Numbered from the stretch's first letter, positions 1-8,361 are shown. The stretch is 64,000 bases of DNA from Niallia endozanthoxylica (GCF_008710145.1 NZ_VYKL01000015.1:767953-831952), one strand, 5' to 3'. Made by a program: numbers and translations. Notes: a model not told the origin generated them from the sequence alone.

Positions 1-1009
1 GCTTAGAAGATGGATAGAATCGGTCGACTTGTCTAAGCTCAATTCCGTACTGCTTACATTTAGAAGTAAGCCATTCTTTAAAATAGTAGAAGCGTTGCCC
101 CGCGACCGCTTTGGATACATGTCGATTTTTCATCAGGCCTTTCACATTTAAATCCTCAATCGTGATATAAGCCGGCTTGGTTTTCACCAGCTGATTGACC
201 ACCAATCGAACATATTCTTTTCGAATATTGGCTAGTCTAGCGTGCAGTTTTTGAACTTTTATCAGTTGCTGTTGCCTGTTTTTAGCGCAGAATTCACCTC
301 TCTTTCGATTTTTATTTAGTTCATAACTACGACTCATTTTCCTTTGCTGCCTTTTTAAATTCTTTTCCAGTTTCTTGACCTTCTGTGTTTGATTGATATT
401 CTTAAACGTCTGATGATGACTGCATATAGCAAAATCCGTAATCCCTAAATCAACCCCGATTCCATCATGAACCGGAATCTGACTCTCTTGTTTTTGTTCC
501 ACCTCACACAAAACAGAGAGATAGTACCGATTGGCCTTTTGTGACACAGTACAACTGGAAACCTTTGCGTTAGAAGGAATATAACCATATTCCTTTAATT
601 GAACCCATCCAAGTGTAGGAATCTTGATGCGATGACGCTCCACTAACAAATCGGTCGGATTATTCTTTGGAAAATAGGTTTTCACCTCTTGATGTTTCTT
701 TTTCTTTACCTTAGGCAACTGAGCTATTCCTTTGAAAAAGTTTTTAAAGGCTTGATCTCCATTCATAATGGACTTCTTCACCGCTTTACTGGATACGTCT
801 TTAATCCAAAAATCCGTTTGTTTCGTGTGAACGTGATTCAACCACTTGGAAAAATCATAGCCTGACAAGTGCTTACCTGTGTCTTTATAATGTTTTTGCG
901 CAGTAGTAAGATAGAGATTGTAAACATACCGACAAACACCGATGGTTTGATGGACTTTTTGCTGCTGTTTTTCATTTAAAAGAATTTCTGTCCTATAGGC
1001 TTTTTTCAT
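1..1009 (-). CDS. tnpB: IS605-family TnpB RNA-guided nuclease, 3' end beyond window
   Basis: The frame opens at an ATG behind an AAAGGGGGG ribosome binding site and runs 336 codons without a stop to the window edge, so the C-terminus is missing. The first RuvC aspartate is visible in GIGVDLGITDF (D187) and the RuvC glutamate in ITIEDLNVKG (E285). The third catalytic Asp and the zinc ribbon would lie off the edge. TnpB proteins of IS200/IS605 elements are RNA-guided endonucleases whose guide RNA comes from the 3' end of the gene, also off window. No tnpA is present on the visible side. The gene occupies the position downstream of comEA where comEB normally sits. Confidence 0.9.
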   Translation of the reverse strand, partial: MKKAYRTEILLNEKQQQKVHQTIGVCRYVYNLYLTTAQKHYKDTGKHLSGYDFSKWLNHVHTKQTDFWIKDVSSKAVKKSIMNGDQAFKNFFKGIAQLPKVKKKKHQEVKTYFPKNNPTDLLVERHRIKIPTLGWVQLKEYGYIPSNAKVSSCTVSQKANRYYLSVLCEVEQKQESQIPVHDGIGVDLGITDFAICSHHQTFKNINQTQKVKKLEKNLKRQQRKMSRSYELNKNRKRGEFCAKNRQQQLIKVQKLHARLANIRKEYVRLVVNQLVKTKPAYITIEDLNVKGLMKNRHVSKAVAGQRFYYFKEWLTSKCKQYGIELRQVDRFYPSSK

Positions 1010-1033
1010 GATTATCCCCCCTTTATGCTTACC

Positions 1034-1063
1034 TATTTTATAGTTCTATTTTACTATAAAATA
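1034..1063 (-). repeat. Subterminal hairpin, probable left end of the tnpB element
   Basis: An 11-bp perfect inverted repeat, TATTTTATAGT at 1034-1044 and ACTATAAAATA at 1053-1063, encloses an 8-nt loop. It lies 25 bp upstream of the tnpB start. IS200/IS605 elements carry such imperfect palindromes near each end as TnpA binding sites. The exact element boundary cannot be fixed from this end alone. Confidence 0.5.
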
Positions 1064-1301
1064 CAAGAGAGATGATGGAATATTTATCATAAAAGGACCT
1101 AAATAGAAAGGTTATATGGATGGATTCCTAAACGATAAAGCAGGATTATAAATGAAAGAAAGAATCAAACAAATTATTATAAAGTATATTTGATTACTTT
1201 TATATCTATTTGTATACATTTTTAACTACTGTTTCACAACTTCTTCTATTCCTAAACAATTTCTCCCGATATTGTATCATGACTATTCTACTTGTACTAT
1301 C

Positions 1302-1952
1302 CTAGTTCACGCTGATATGCTCCTTTAGTTTCTCAAATGTCTTCTCTCCAATCCCGCTAATCTCCATTAACTCTTCAATGTTTTGAAAACGGCCATTCGT
1401 TTCACGATACTCCATAATAGCAGCTGCCTTTGATGGTCCTACTCCAGGCAATGTTTCTAATTCTGATTCAGAAGCTGTATTAAGATTGACCAGAGCCTTC
1501 CCCTGAACTGCATCAGCCGCTGGAATACTTCCCTGACCCCCCGCTGTCACTTGACTATCTTCTCCTATCATTGGAATATACAAAACCATTTCATCAACAA
1601 CCTTCATTGCAAAATTAATTTTTTGTTGATCGGCTGTTTCGAGCAGTCCCCCTGCTTGATTAATAAGATTCTGAACACGATCTCCAGATAAGGCCTCATA
1701 TACCCCAGGAGCCGCAACGGCTCCTTTCACATCAATCAATATCCTTTCCTTCTCTTCCGTTATCCCTTCTATTTCCGTTTCTTCCTGTTCATCCTCAAGA
1801 AGCCCTTTATCTTCAATTTCCATCCAATCACTATTAACTGCCTTATTAGAAAGATTTTTCTCTGAAGGAACAAGAAAATAAATGACAATCGTTAAAACAA
1901 CCAAAGTTGCAATCAATAGGTACATTTTATTGCCTTTTAGCCAATCTATCAC
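1302..1952 (-). CDS. comEA: Competence DNA receptor ComEA
   Basis: This is the membrane-anchored dsDNA-binding receptor for transformation. The 216-residue form has one N-terminal transmembrane segment (about 10-28), an acidic linker, an SLBB-type domain (about 71-128, with the motif IDVKGAVAAPGVYE) and a C-terminal double helix-hairpin-helix DNA-binding domain (LPGVGPSKA at 168 and ISGIGEKTF at 198). I chose a GTG start because AAAGGA lies 9 nt upstream; the ATG three codons earlier touches that site directly. It diverges from comER. The gene to its 3' side is tnpB rather than comEB/comEC. B. subtilis ComEA has 205 residues. Confidence 0.93.
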   Translation of the reverse strand: MIDWLKGNKMYLLIATLVVLTIVIYFLVPSEKNLSNKAVNSDWMEIEDKGLLEDEQEETEIEGITEEKERILIDVKGAVAAPGVYEALSGDRVQNLINQAGGLLETADQQKINFAMKVVDEMVLYIPMIGEDSQVTAGGQGSIPAADAVQGKALVNLNTASESELETLPGVGPSKAAAIMEYRETNGRFQNIEELMEISGIGEKTFEKLKEHISVN

Positions 1953-2062
1953 ATCAAACATTCCTTTCCACTTAAAATATAGGGTTCTTTTGAATAAGCA
2001 TAAATCCAAAAATTTTCACATAGCATGTTATGAGAGTGGGTCTGTAAAGGAGGGATGGAACA

Positions 2063-2887
2063 ATGGATGTCGGGATCATCGGAACAGGGAATATGGGGAG
2101 AATCTTAACAGAAGCATTAGTGGATGGAAAGGCCGTTTCCCCTTCCTCCATGATGATTACAAATAGAACCATTTCAAAGGCTTTTTCCATTAAACAACAA
2201 TATCCGGAAATACAGCTAACGAAGAACATAGAGAAAATTGGTAAAATTTGTGATTTGATTTTTATTTGCGTAAAGCCACATGATGTGTATCCAGTAACGA
2301 AGAAGCTTCAACCTTATTTAACAAAAGAAAAATGTGTTATTTCCATTACGAGCCCAATTAACGTAGATCAGTTGGAATCTGTACTCCCTTGTTCAGTTGC
2401 AAGAGTGATTCCAAGTATTACAAACAGGGCTCTCGCTGGGGTAACATTAGTTTCATTCGGGCAAAAATGTTCACAATTGTGGAAGGATTCGGTTGTTAAC
2501 CTTTTTAATCATATTTCCACACCAGTTGAAATTTCCGAAGATATTACAAGGGTTGCTTCTGATATTGTTAGCTGTGGGCCAGCTTTTTTCAGCTATTTAA
2601 CACAGCGTTTTATTCAGGCAGCCGTAAATGAAACAAAAATTGACCAAGAAAAAGCAACTATTTTAGCAAGTGAGATGTTAATCGGTTTAGGAGAGTTACT
2701 TCGGCAGGGGCATTACACACTGCCTACACTGCAAGAAAAGGTTTGCGTAAAAGGAGGCATTACAGGAGAAGGAATTAAAGTCTTAGAAAATGAACTAGGG
2801 GATGTGTTTGAACACGTTTTTCAGGCAACACATTTGAAATTTGAAGATGATTTGGCAGAATTAAGGAGTCAGTATACCATTAAATAA
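2063..2887 (+). CDS. comER: Late competence protein ComER, pyrroline-5-carboxylate reductase-like
   Basis: A 274-residue protein with an N-terminal Rossmann fold (IIGTGNMG at 5-12) and the SCGPAFFSYL segment typical of the pyrroline-5-carboxylate reductase family. It starts behind a strong AAAGGAGGG site. In B. subtilis comER is divergent from comEA, exactly as here, and has been linked to biofilm formation and sporulation entry; its enzymatic substrate is not settled. Reductase activity is a family inference only. Confidence 0.9.
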   Translation: MDVGIIGTGNMGRILTEALVDGKAVSPSSMMITNRTISKAFSIKQQYPEIQLTKNIEKIGKICDLIFICVKPHDVYPVTKKLQPYLTKEKCVISITSPINVDQLESVLPCSVARVIPSITNRALAGVTLVSFGQKCSQLWKDSVVNLFNHISTPVEISEDITRVASDIVSCGPAFFSYLTQRFIQAAVNETKIDQEKATILASEMLIGLGELLRQGHYTLPTLQEKVCVKGGITGEGIKVLENELGDVFEHVFQATHLKFEDDLAELRSQYTIK

Positions 2888-2967
2888 TTCGCTAGAGAAA
2901 GCGCAATTCCTTCTAATCTTATCATTTTAGTTGTTAGAAATTTTTAATCATTATTAAGGCACCTGCG

Positions 2968-3166
2968 AGATATGTTAACGAATAATATTGCTAGGTCGGA
3001 TTTTTGACTCATCCGTGAGAAATGGATATTTCTCACGCCTTTCAGCTGTGCTGAAAGGTTGCTGTATGGTTAGGAAGCGACAAGGGAAAATGCATTTTCT
3101 CCAGTCACTTCCTAACCATACAGCTTTAGATGAGTCAAAAATAAACCCCGTAAATAAACAAAGCTA
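2968..3166. repeat. Dispersed structured repeat, family A copy 1 (cloverleaf fold)
   Basis: The best preserved copy of a family also found at 11840, 33159, 35321 and 44057. An outer stem pairs TTTTTGACTCATC (3001-3013) with its perfect complement at 3129-3141. Inside are three consecutive hairpins: 3014-3023 with 3028-3037, 3038-3046 with 3050-3058 (both perfect), and 3061-3081 with 3104-3124 (one mismatch). The flanks carry TATGTTAACGAA on the left and AACAAAGCT on the right, which match the inverted ends of other copies. It lies between the convergent ends of comER and yqeM. Confidence 0.75.
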
Positions 3167-3180
3167 TTTAAAAAAACTAA

Positions 3181-3939
3181 TTATACTGTTTTATTCTGTT
3201 TCCGGGCTGTAAAGAAAATTCTTTCCGACTTTTCATTTGGCTTTGAACCTAGAAAATCTGCTGAAACATCGAGAAGTTCAAAACCTGTTTCCCACAGCCA
3301 TTGTTCATATTGCCGGGCAGAGAAAGTTCGTTGCAGATGAAGCTCATCATAACGATGATATTGATTTGTCTGATTGTCAAGCTGAAAAAAAGTCAATTCA
3401 TGTTCAACACTATTCGGGTGCTCACCTTCAAAGCATTGCCAAATATAGCTTACATCCTCACCATTATATGCGTACGTTTGGTCAATAAATAAAGTATTTA
3501 TTTTGTTAATCGAATGAACATCAAACAGGAATAATCCTTCCGGCTTTATATGTTGACATACTCTTTCAAACGTTTGGACAACTTCTCTTTCTGTTTGCAA
3601 ATAATTAAGGGAATCGCAGAAAATGCCTATAATATCAAATTGATCCAATCCTTCAAGCTCTGACATATCTTGCTCAACAAAAAACAGAGAATATCCTTTT
3701 TTTTCGGCCTTTTCTTTTGCTACTGCCAGCATATCTGCAGAAAGGTCAACACCAGTCACATGATACCCTTCTTCAGCTAATTGAATGGATAATTCACCTG
3801 TCCCGCAAGCTAAATCTAATAAGTTCTTTCCTGTAACTCCATAAGAAGAAGCTTGTCTATTAATAAATCGAAGCCATTCTTGATAAGGCACATCCCTCAT
3901 TAATTCATCATAAAGATAAGCGAACCTGCCATATGTCAT
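3181..3939 (-). CDS. yqeM: Class I SAM-dependent methyltransferase YqeM
   Basis: A 252-residue methyltransferase. The SAM-binding motif I is LDLACGTGE at 41-49, followed by the acidic ribose-binding segment GVDLSADML. The true substrate of YqeM is unknown to me. Its start overlaps the rsfS stop by 4 nt, so it is the last gene of the yqeG-yqeH-aroE-yhbY-nadD-yqeK-rsfS-yqeM run, an order conserved in Bacillus. A family A repeat follows directly. Confidence 0.9.
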   Translation of the reverse strand: MTYGRFAYLYDELMRDVPYQEWLRFINRQASSYGVTGKNLLDLACGTGELSIQLAEEGYHVTGVDLSADMLAVAKEKAEKKGYSLFFVEQDMSELEGLDQFDIIGIFCDSLNYLQTEREVVQTFERVCQHIKPEGLFLFDVHSINKINTLFIDQTYAYNGEDVSYIWQCFEGEHPNSVEHELTFFQLDNQTNQYHRYDELHLQRTFSARQYEQWLWETGFELLDVSADFLGSKPNEKSERIFFTARKQNKTV

Positions 3940-4292
3940 TGATTAAGCTCACTTTGGATGTTTTCAATCGGAGCATCTCCCCATAGACGTTCAAGGTTAT
4001 AATAGCTTCTCTCATCCTTATGAAAAACATGTGCAACCACATCACCAAGGTCAACAAGAATCCATTTCGCTTCGTCGAAACCTTCCATACGTTTAATGGA
4101 AAACCCATTCTCTTCTACTTTTTCCTTCATTTCTCTGGCGATTGCCTGAACTTGCTTGTCAGAATTCCCATGACAGATAACAAAATAATCAGCCACAAGT
4201 GAAATACCTTTCATATTTAAAACTACAATTTCCTCTGCTCTTTTATCATCCGCTGCTTTCACAGCTACCTCTAATAATTGCCGTTCATTCAT
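3936..4292 (-). CDS. rsfS: Ribosome silencing factor RsfS
   Basis: A 118-residue RsfS/Iojap (DUF143) protein with the diagnostic region VADYFVICHGNSDKQVQAI and a C-terminal WILVDLGDVVAHVFH strand. Family members bind ribosomal protein uL14 on the 50S subunit, block subunit joining and so damp translation in starvation. It follows yqeK by 4 nt and overlaps yqeM by 4 nt, so translational coupling is likely. B. subtilis name yqeL. Confidence 0.95.
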   Translation of the reverse strand: MNERQLLEVAVKAADDKRAEEIVVLNMKGISLVADYFVICHGNSDKQVQAIAREMKEKVEENGFSIKRMEGFDEAKWILVDLGDVVAHVFHKDERSYYNLERLWGDAPIENIQSELNQ

Positions 4293-4296
4293 GTAA

Positions 4297-4860
4297 TCAA
4301 TCCTCCTTTTTGACTAAATCATTATACGTAAGAAATGTGAGAGGAAAAATACGCTGATTTTTCTTCAGCAAGAAAACAATAGTATTTTTAACTGCTTGTA
4401 TTAGCGCTTGATTTAAATCATGATTAGCCATTTCCCTGACTTCCTCTACGCCTGGAAAATGTCTTCCCGGTTCAATGTAATCAGCTAGATAAATAATTTT
4501 TTCTAGTATTGTCATATTTGGCCGGCCTGATGTATGGTAGCGAATGGCATCAAGTACTTCAGAGTCTGTGATACCCGCCTCTTTTTCCGTCAAAAAGGCA
4601 CCAACTGGCGCATGCCAAAGCTCACCATTATACTCAAGCAATTCTTTATCCATTTTTTGTTCGATGATGATTGATTTCATTTCTGTTTTATCGCGGAACT
4701 TTGCATAATCATGAAAGATTGCTGCAAGCTCTGCCCTTTTTTCATCTGCTCCATATTTTCTAGCTAAAGTGACCGCTGTCTCCATTACTCCCAAGGTGTG
4801 TTGATATCGATGCTCTGTGAGCTGTTTTTTAACTATCTCAAGTGCTTCTTCACGTTTCAT
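4297..4860 (-). CDS. yqeK: HD-domain dinucleoside tetraphosphate hydrolase YqeK
   Basis: A 187-residue HD-domain protein with metal ligands at H21 (YQHTLGV) and the HD pair at 50-51 (AIFHDYAKF). The family hydrolyses Ap4A symmetrically to ADP. I moved the start to the ATG of MKREEALEIV because GGAGA lies at a proper distance and the length then matches B. subtilis (186). The start overlaps the end of nadD by 11 nt, which suggests coupled expression. Confidence 0.93.
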   Translation of the reverse strand: MKREEALEIVKKQLTEHRYQHTLGVMETAVTLARKYGADEKRAELAAIFHDYAKFRDKTEMKSIIIEQKMDKELLEYNGELWHAPVGAFLTEKEAGITDSEVLDAIRYHTSGRPNMTILEKIIYLADYIEPGRHFPGVEEVREMANHDLNQALIQAVKNTIVFLLKKNQRIFPLTFLTYNDLVKKED

Positions 4861-5416
4861 ATAATCGATTCTCCTCAATATATTCCCTAACCGATTCCGG
4901 AACAAGGTAAAAGATACTTTTCCCTTCTTTTAAGCGATCTCTAATCATTAAAGAGGAGATTTCAACATTTGGTACATCGACATAAGTGATTGGATAATCT
5001 GATTCTTTGTTATATTCAGGTCTATTGACACCGACAAACGTTACAACTTTCACCAATTCATCAATTTTATACCAATTCGGCAAATACTCAATCATATCCG
5101 CACCAATAATGAAATAAAAGCGATAATTATACTTCTTCGTTAAAAGCATCATCGTATCATATGTATAGGACCTGCCCGGACGTTCAAGCTCAATTGATTG
5201 CAGCTTAAACTTTGGATTACTGGCAATGGCCCTCTGAACCATCTCTGACCGATGATGACCGCTCACCCCGTTTAACGTCTCCTTATGAGGCGGTTCCTGA
5301 TTCGGCATAAACCATATTTCATCGAAATTCAATTTTACTTGCACTTCATTAGCAATAATTAGATGTCCTATATGAGGCGGGTTAAATGTCCCCCCTAAAA
5401 TACCAATTCTTTTCAG
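4850..5416 (-). CDS. nadD: Nicotinate-nucleotide adenylyltransferase NadD, CTG start
   Basis: NadD adenylates nicotinate mononucleotide to deamido-NAD. The protein of 188 residues carries the nucleotidyltransferase signature GGTFNPPHIGH near its N-terminus, DEIWFMPNQEPPHK, and the ISSLMIRDRL motif. The reading frame upstream of the signature holds only TGA TTT TCT CTG before KRIGILGG. No ATG, GTG or TTG is available, so the start appears to be CTG at 5416, 10 nt downstream of AGGAG. The length agrees with the 189 residues of B. subtilis NadD. A start at the internal GTG (5344) would delete the catalytic signature. Confidence 0.9.
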   Translation of the reverse strand: MKRIGILGGTFNPPHIGHLIIANEVQVKLNFDEIWFMPNQEPPHKETLNGVSGHHRSEMVQRAIASNPKFKLQSIELERPGRSYTYDTMMLLTKKYNYRFYFIIGADMIEYLPNWYKIDELVKVVTFVGVNRPEYNKESDYPITYVDVPNVEISSLMIRDRLKEGKSIFYLVPESVREYIEENRLYET

Positions 5417-5424
5417 AGAAAATC

Positions 5425-5580
5425 ATCTCCTATCCAAAAAAGCGTAAGGCACCTGCTTAAGTAGCATGCAGAGTACAATCACCGCTTCCTATGACAGCAT
5501 CTGCATGACCGCATCCTGCGGAACTTAAGCAAAGACCGTTGATGGCGCCCGAAGCTCGGACATCACTGGAATGGTCCTTA
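5425..5580. repeat. Structured intergenic repeat at the yhbY 3' end
   Basis: The gap between nadD and yhbY holds nested palindromes. GCTTAAGT near 5456 pairs with ACTTAAGC near 5523, enclosing CATGCAG and CTGCATG. The left part (AGCGTAAGGCACCTGC) and right part (GGCGCCCGAAGCTCGGAC) look like the ends of the broad structured repeat class also present at 17815 and 46903. The right end runs into the yhbY stop codon at 5578-5580. Confidence 0.5.
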
Positions 5581-5868
5581 CGGCAATACGAGCTGCTTAT
5601 TTTCACTGGATTCTTTGTATAATACAATCGTATTTCCAATGATTTGAACGAGTTCAGCTTCTGCTCCTTTTGCTATGGCTTCAGCTACCTCATCTCTATC
5701 TTCATCACAATTTTGCAGAACACTTACTTTTAGCAGCTCACGAGCTTCTAAAGCCTCACGAATCTGCTTAGTCATATTCTCATTCACGCCTCCCTTTCCT
5801 ACTTGAAAGATAGGGTTTAAATGATGAGCTTTAGATCGCAAAAATCTTTTCTGTTTACCTGTTAACAT
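5578..5868 (-). CDS. yhbY: RNA-binding protein YhbY (CRM domain)
   Basis: A 96-residue single CRM-domain protein: LTGKQKRFLRSKAHHLNPIFQVGKGG at the N-terminus has the GxxG RNA-binding loop, written here only as its key residues K26-G27-G28. YhbY family proteins associate with pre-50S ribosomal particles. The start is the ATG after GGGAGGAAAATC, giving the same length as B. subtilis YqeI, and it overlaps the aroE stop by 7 nt. Confidence 0.92.
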   Translation of the reverse strand: MLTGKQKRFLRSKAHHLNPIFQVGKGGVNENMTKQIREALEARELLKVSVLQNCDEDRDEVAEAIAKGAEAELVQIIGNTIVLYKESSENKQLVLP

Positions 5869-6701
5869 GATTTTCCTCCCAGTTGTTTCAATACAATCGA
5901 CTGCATTTTCTCCGTATCCGGCAGTATTCCAGTCCATTTTTGAAATGCCAGCGCACCTTGATAGACAAACATCGAAACTCCATTTTGCGTTTGAGCTCCA
6001 TTTTGTTTTGCCTGCTGCAAAAACTTCGTTTCAAGCGGTGTATAGATAATATCACTGACAAAGGCATCTTTTTTTAATCGATCAAGGCGAATAGGTGAAC
6101 GGTCAACATCTGGATGCATGCCAATAGATGTTGTCTGTACAATAAAATCATATTTGGACAAATTTTCTTCTGCATCTTCTATCCCTAATACTGTAGAATT
6201 TACAGGATAAGGACAATTTTGTACGAGATAGTCTGCTTTATCCAGTGTCCGATTCGCAATATCGATAGACTGAATACCCGCATGTGCCATTGTAAAATAA
6301 ATAGCCCGCGCTGCTCCGCCAGCACCGATTAACAGCATATTTTTGTTTTTAAAAGATGGAATCTCTTTCTTAAGGCCTTCTAAAAAACCACTTCCATCTG
6401 TATTATATCCAATAAATCTACCTTCATCGTTCACAACCGTATTGACCGCACCAATGGCTTGTGCAAGAGGATCAATTTCATCTAAAAACGGCATAATCGC
6501 TGTTTTATGCGGCACTGTTACATTAAAGCCAGCTAAATTAATCGCCTTAAACCCCTTGACCGCATCTTGCAAAAATTCATTCTTTATATGAAAAGCAAAG
6601 TACTCTGCATCGATATCATAGCGCTGAAATGAATCATTAAGCATAATTGGTGACATCGAGTGCGCAATCGGATCACCAATGACCCCAAATATTTTTTTCA
6701 C
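5862..6701 (-). CDS. aroE: Shikimate dehydrogenase AroE
   Basis: AroE reduces 3-dehydroshikimate to shikimate with NADPH in aromatic amino acid synthesis. The 279 residues show the shikimate-binding SMSPIM (15-20), the catalytic Lys66 in NVTVPHKTA and Asp102 in YNTDGSGF, and the cofactor loop GAGGAARAI (127-135). It lies between yqeH and yhbY as in B. subtilis. Confidence 0.96.
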   Translation of the reverse strand: MKKIFGVIGDPIAHSMSPIMLNDSFQRYDIDAEYFAFHIKNEFLQDAVKGFKAINLAGFNVTVPHKTAIMPFLDEIDPLAQAIGAVNTVVNDEGRFIGYNTDGSGFLEGLKKEIPSFKNKNMLLIGAGGAARAIYFTMAHAGIQSIDIANRTLDKADYLVQNCPYPVNSTVLGIEDAEENLSKYDFIVQTTSIGMHPDVDRSPIRLDRLKKDAFVSDIIYTPLETKFLQQAKQNGAQTQNGVSMFVYQGALAFQKWTGILPDTEKMQSIVLKQLGGKSC

Positions 6702-6736
6702 AAAAACCTCTCCCTGTCCCTAAACAATTTCTATTT

Positions 6737-7840
6737 CTATATTAAAGCTTTTCTTATGAGCGCATGAACCCCTTTTGGAACGTATGCTGCGACAACAGCT
6801 CCCGGTTCGTGAACGGTAACCCAGCCAAGACCGGAAAACACAATATCTGTCTTCCCTTCCTTTACCGTGAACTCATGTCTAACTAACTCAGGAAATGTCT
6901 CCAATTCATCCATTTTCGGCGGTGTTAACAATTCCCCTGCTTGCCTATTGTATAAATCATCAGCATTTTCCAGCTTTGTCCGATGAATCATTAATTCATT
7001 TGAAAAATGACAGGAAAATGATTTACGCCCGCCTTTAATATAATCGAATCGGCCCAGCCCGCCAAAAAATAGCGTTTGACCTTCATTTAACTGGTATACT
7101 CTCGGTTTTATCTCTTTTTTAGGTGTTATTACTTTTAAATCACTTTTATCCACATAGTGGGCCATTTGATGATGGTTGATAATTCCAGGTGTGTCAACTA
7201 AAGCTTGTCCATCTGAAAGCGGAATCTCGATAATATCAAGGGTTGTTCCAGGGAAATGCGAAGTCGTAATGACGTCACCCTCACCTGTCACTTCTTTAAT
7301 AATCCGATTAATGAAGGTGGATTTGCCAACATTTGTACATCCGACAATATAGACATCCTTGCCTTCTCTATATTCATCAATAGCTGCAGCAACCTCTTTC
7401 ATAAAAAGTCCTTTTGCAGCACTTACAAGAAACACCTCTGCCGGCTTTAAACCGAGCTGTTTTGCTTCTTGTTTCATCCAATTAATTAATTTATTAGGCT
7501 TCACTGACTTTGGAATCAAATCCACTTTATTTCCAATCAGCAACACTTTATTTTTGCCTGTAAAACGATGAAGCCCTGGCAGCCAGCTGCCGTTAAAATC
7601 AAAAATATCAACAATTTTTACAATCAAGGCATCACTTTTGCCTATTTCATTTAAAATCCGTAAAAAATCATCATCCGTCAAACTTACATCCTGTATTTCG
7701 TTATAATGCTTTAATCGAAAGCATCGTTGACATATAATTGGTTCCTTTTCTAAAGCAGATGCCGGAGTATAACCTAATTCCACAGGATTTTCTGTTTGAA
7801 TTTGCACTCCGCATCCAACACATGAATACTGTTCACTCAA
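6737..7840 (-). CDS. yqeH: Circularly permuted ribosome-assembly GTPase YqeH
   Basis: A 367-residue YqeH GTPase needed for 30S assembly. A zinc finger (C7, C10, C37, C40) precedes the G domain. The G motifs are in permuted order: NKVD (104-107) comes before the P-loop GCTNVGKST (167-175) and DTPG (216-219). I chose the TTG start, 10 nt after GGGAGG, because the upstream ATG overlaps that site and the TTG length matches B. subtilis (366). It overlaps nothing but lies 5 nt after yqeG. Confidence 0.95.
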   Translation of the reverse strand: MSEQYSCVGCGVQIQTENPVELGYTPASALEKEPIICQRCFRLKHYNEIQDVSLTDDDFLRILNEIGKSDALIVKIVDIFDFNGSWLPGLHRFTGKNKVLLIGNKVDLIPKSVKPNKLINWMKQEAKQLGLKPAEVFLVSAAKGLFMKEVAAAIDEYREGKDVYIVGCTNVGKSTFINRIIKEVTGEGDVITTSHFPGTTLDIIEIPLSDGQALVDTPGIINHHQMAHYVDKSDLKVITPKKEIKPRVYQLNEGQTLFFGGLGRFDYIKGGRKSFSCHFSNELMIHRTKLENADDLYNRQAGELLTPPKMDELETFPELVRHEFTVKEGKTDIVFSGLGWVTVHEPGAVVAAYVPKGVHALIRKALI

Positions 7841-7845
7841 ATGAT

Positions 7846-8361
7846 TTATTCCTCCCATTGCAGCATGCCTTTTTTTCTAAACCAGTTCAAGATTTGTCTT
7901 TCCACTAATCGATTAAATTTCGTTGCTAATCCATCTGTTTGAGCAACAGGTATTACTAAGATGGTATGAAAACCACCCCTATTCCCTCCTAGAACATCTG
8001 TTAAAAGCTGATCACCTATCACAACAGTCTCTTCCTTTTTTACATTCATTGATTCTGCAGCTTTATGAAAGGCTTTTGCCAGAGGCTTTTTGGCGCGGAA
8101 AATAAACTTTACATTAAGCGGGTCTGAAAACGCCTTAACCCGTGATTCATTATTATTCGAAACAATGGTTACTTTAATCTCATGCCTCTTCATATCTTCA
8201 AACCATTTAATAACGTGCGGCGTCGCCTGCGGCCGATCCCATTCAACAAGAGTGTTGTCAAGGTCGGTAATAATTGCTTTTATTCCTCGAGCTTTTAAGT
8301 CTTCCGGACGAATATCCAGAATACTTTTTACATGCTGATTAGGCAAGAATTGCTTTAACAC
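7846..8361 (-). CDS. yqeG: HAD-superfamily phosphatase YqeG
   Basis: A 171-residue HAD IIIA-type phosphatase with the catalytic motif DLDNTLVEWD (nucleophile D33, D35), the VSNNN motif II and GDQLLTDVLGGN motif IV. The physiological substrate is not established. I prefer the GTG start 7 nt after GGGGTG, giving the family length (172 in B. subtilis), over an ATG 13 codons upstream. It is the first gene of the yqeG-yqeM run. Confidence 0.92.
   Translation of the reverse strand: MLKQFLPNQHVKSILDIRPEDLKARGIKAIITDLDNTLVEWDRPQATPHVIKWFEDMKRHEIKVTIVSNNNESRVKAFSDPLNVKFIFRAKKPLAKAFHKAAESMNVKKEETVVIGDQLLTDVLGGNRGGFHTILVIPVAQTDGLATKFNRLVERQILNWFRKKGMLQWEE

Noticed and set aside
1302..2009. Longest comEA frame from 2009
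   Set aside because: The extra N-terminal residues precede a hydrophobic anchor at the wrong place, overlap the divergent comER control region and have no ribosome binding site.
2988..3212. 74-codon plus-strand frame
   Set aside because: It lies entirely in the family A repeat, and its sequence follows the hairpin arms rather than a protein pattern.
5344..5344. GTG as the nadD start
   Set aside because: It would remove the GGTFNPPHIGH nucleotidyltransferase signature, which is present in frame immediately upstream.
5457..5639. 60-codon minus-strand frame upstream of nadD
   Set aside because: It covers the structured repeat and the yhbY 3' end in another frame; no family resemblance.
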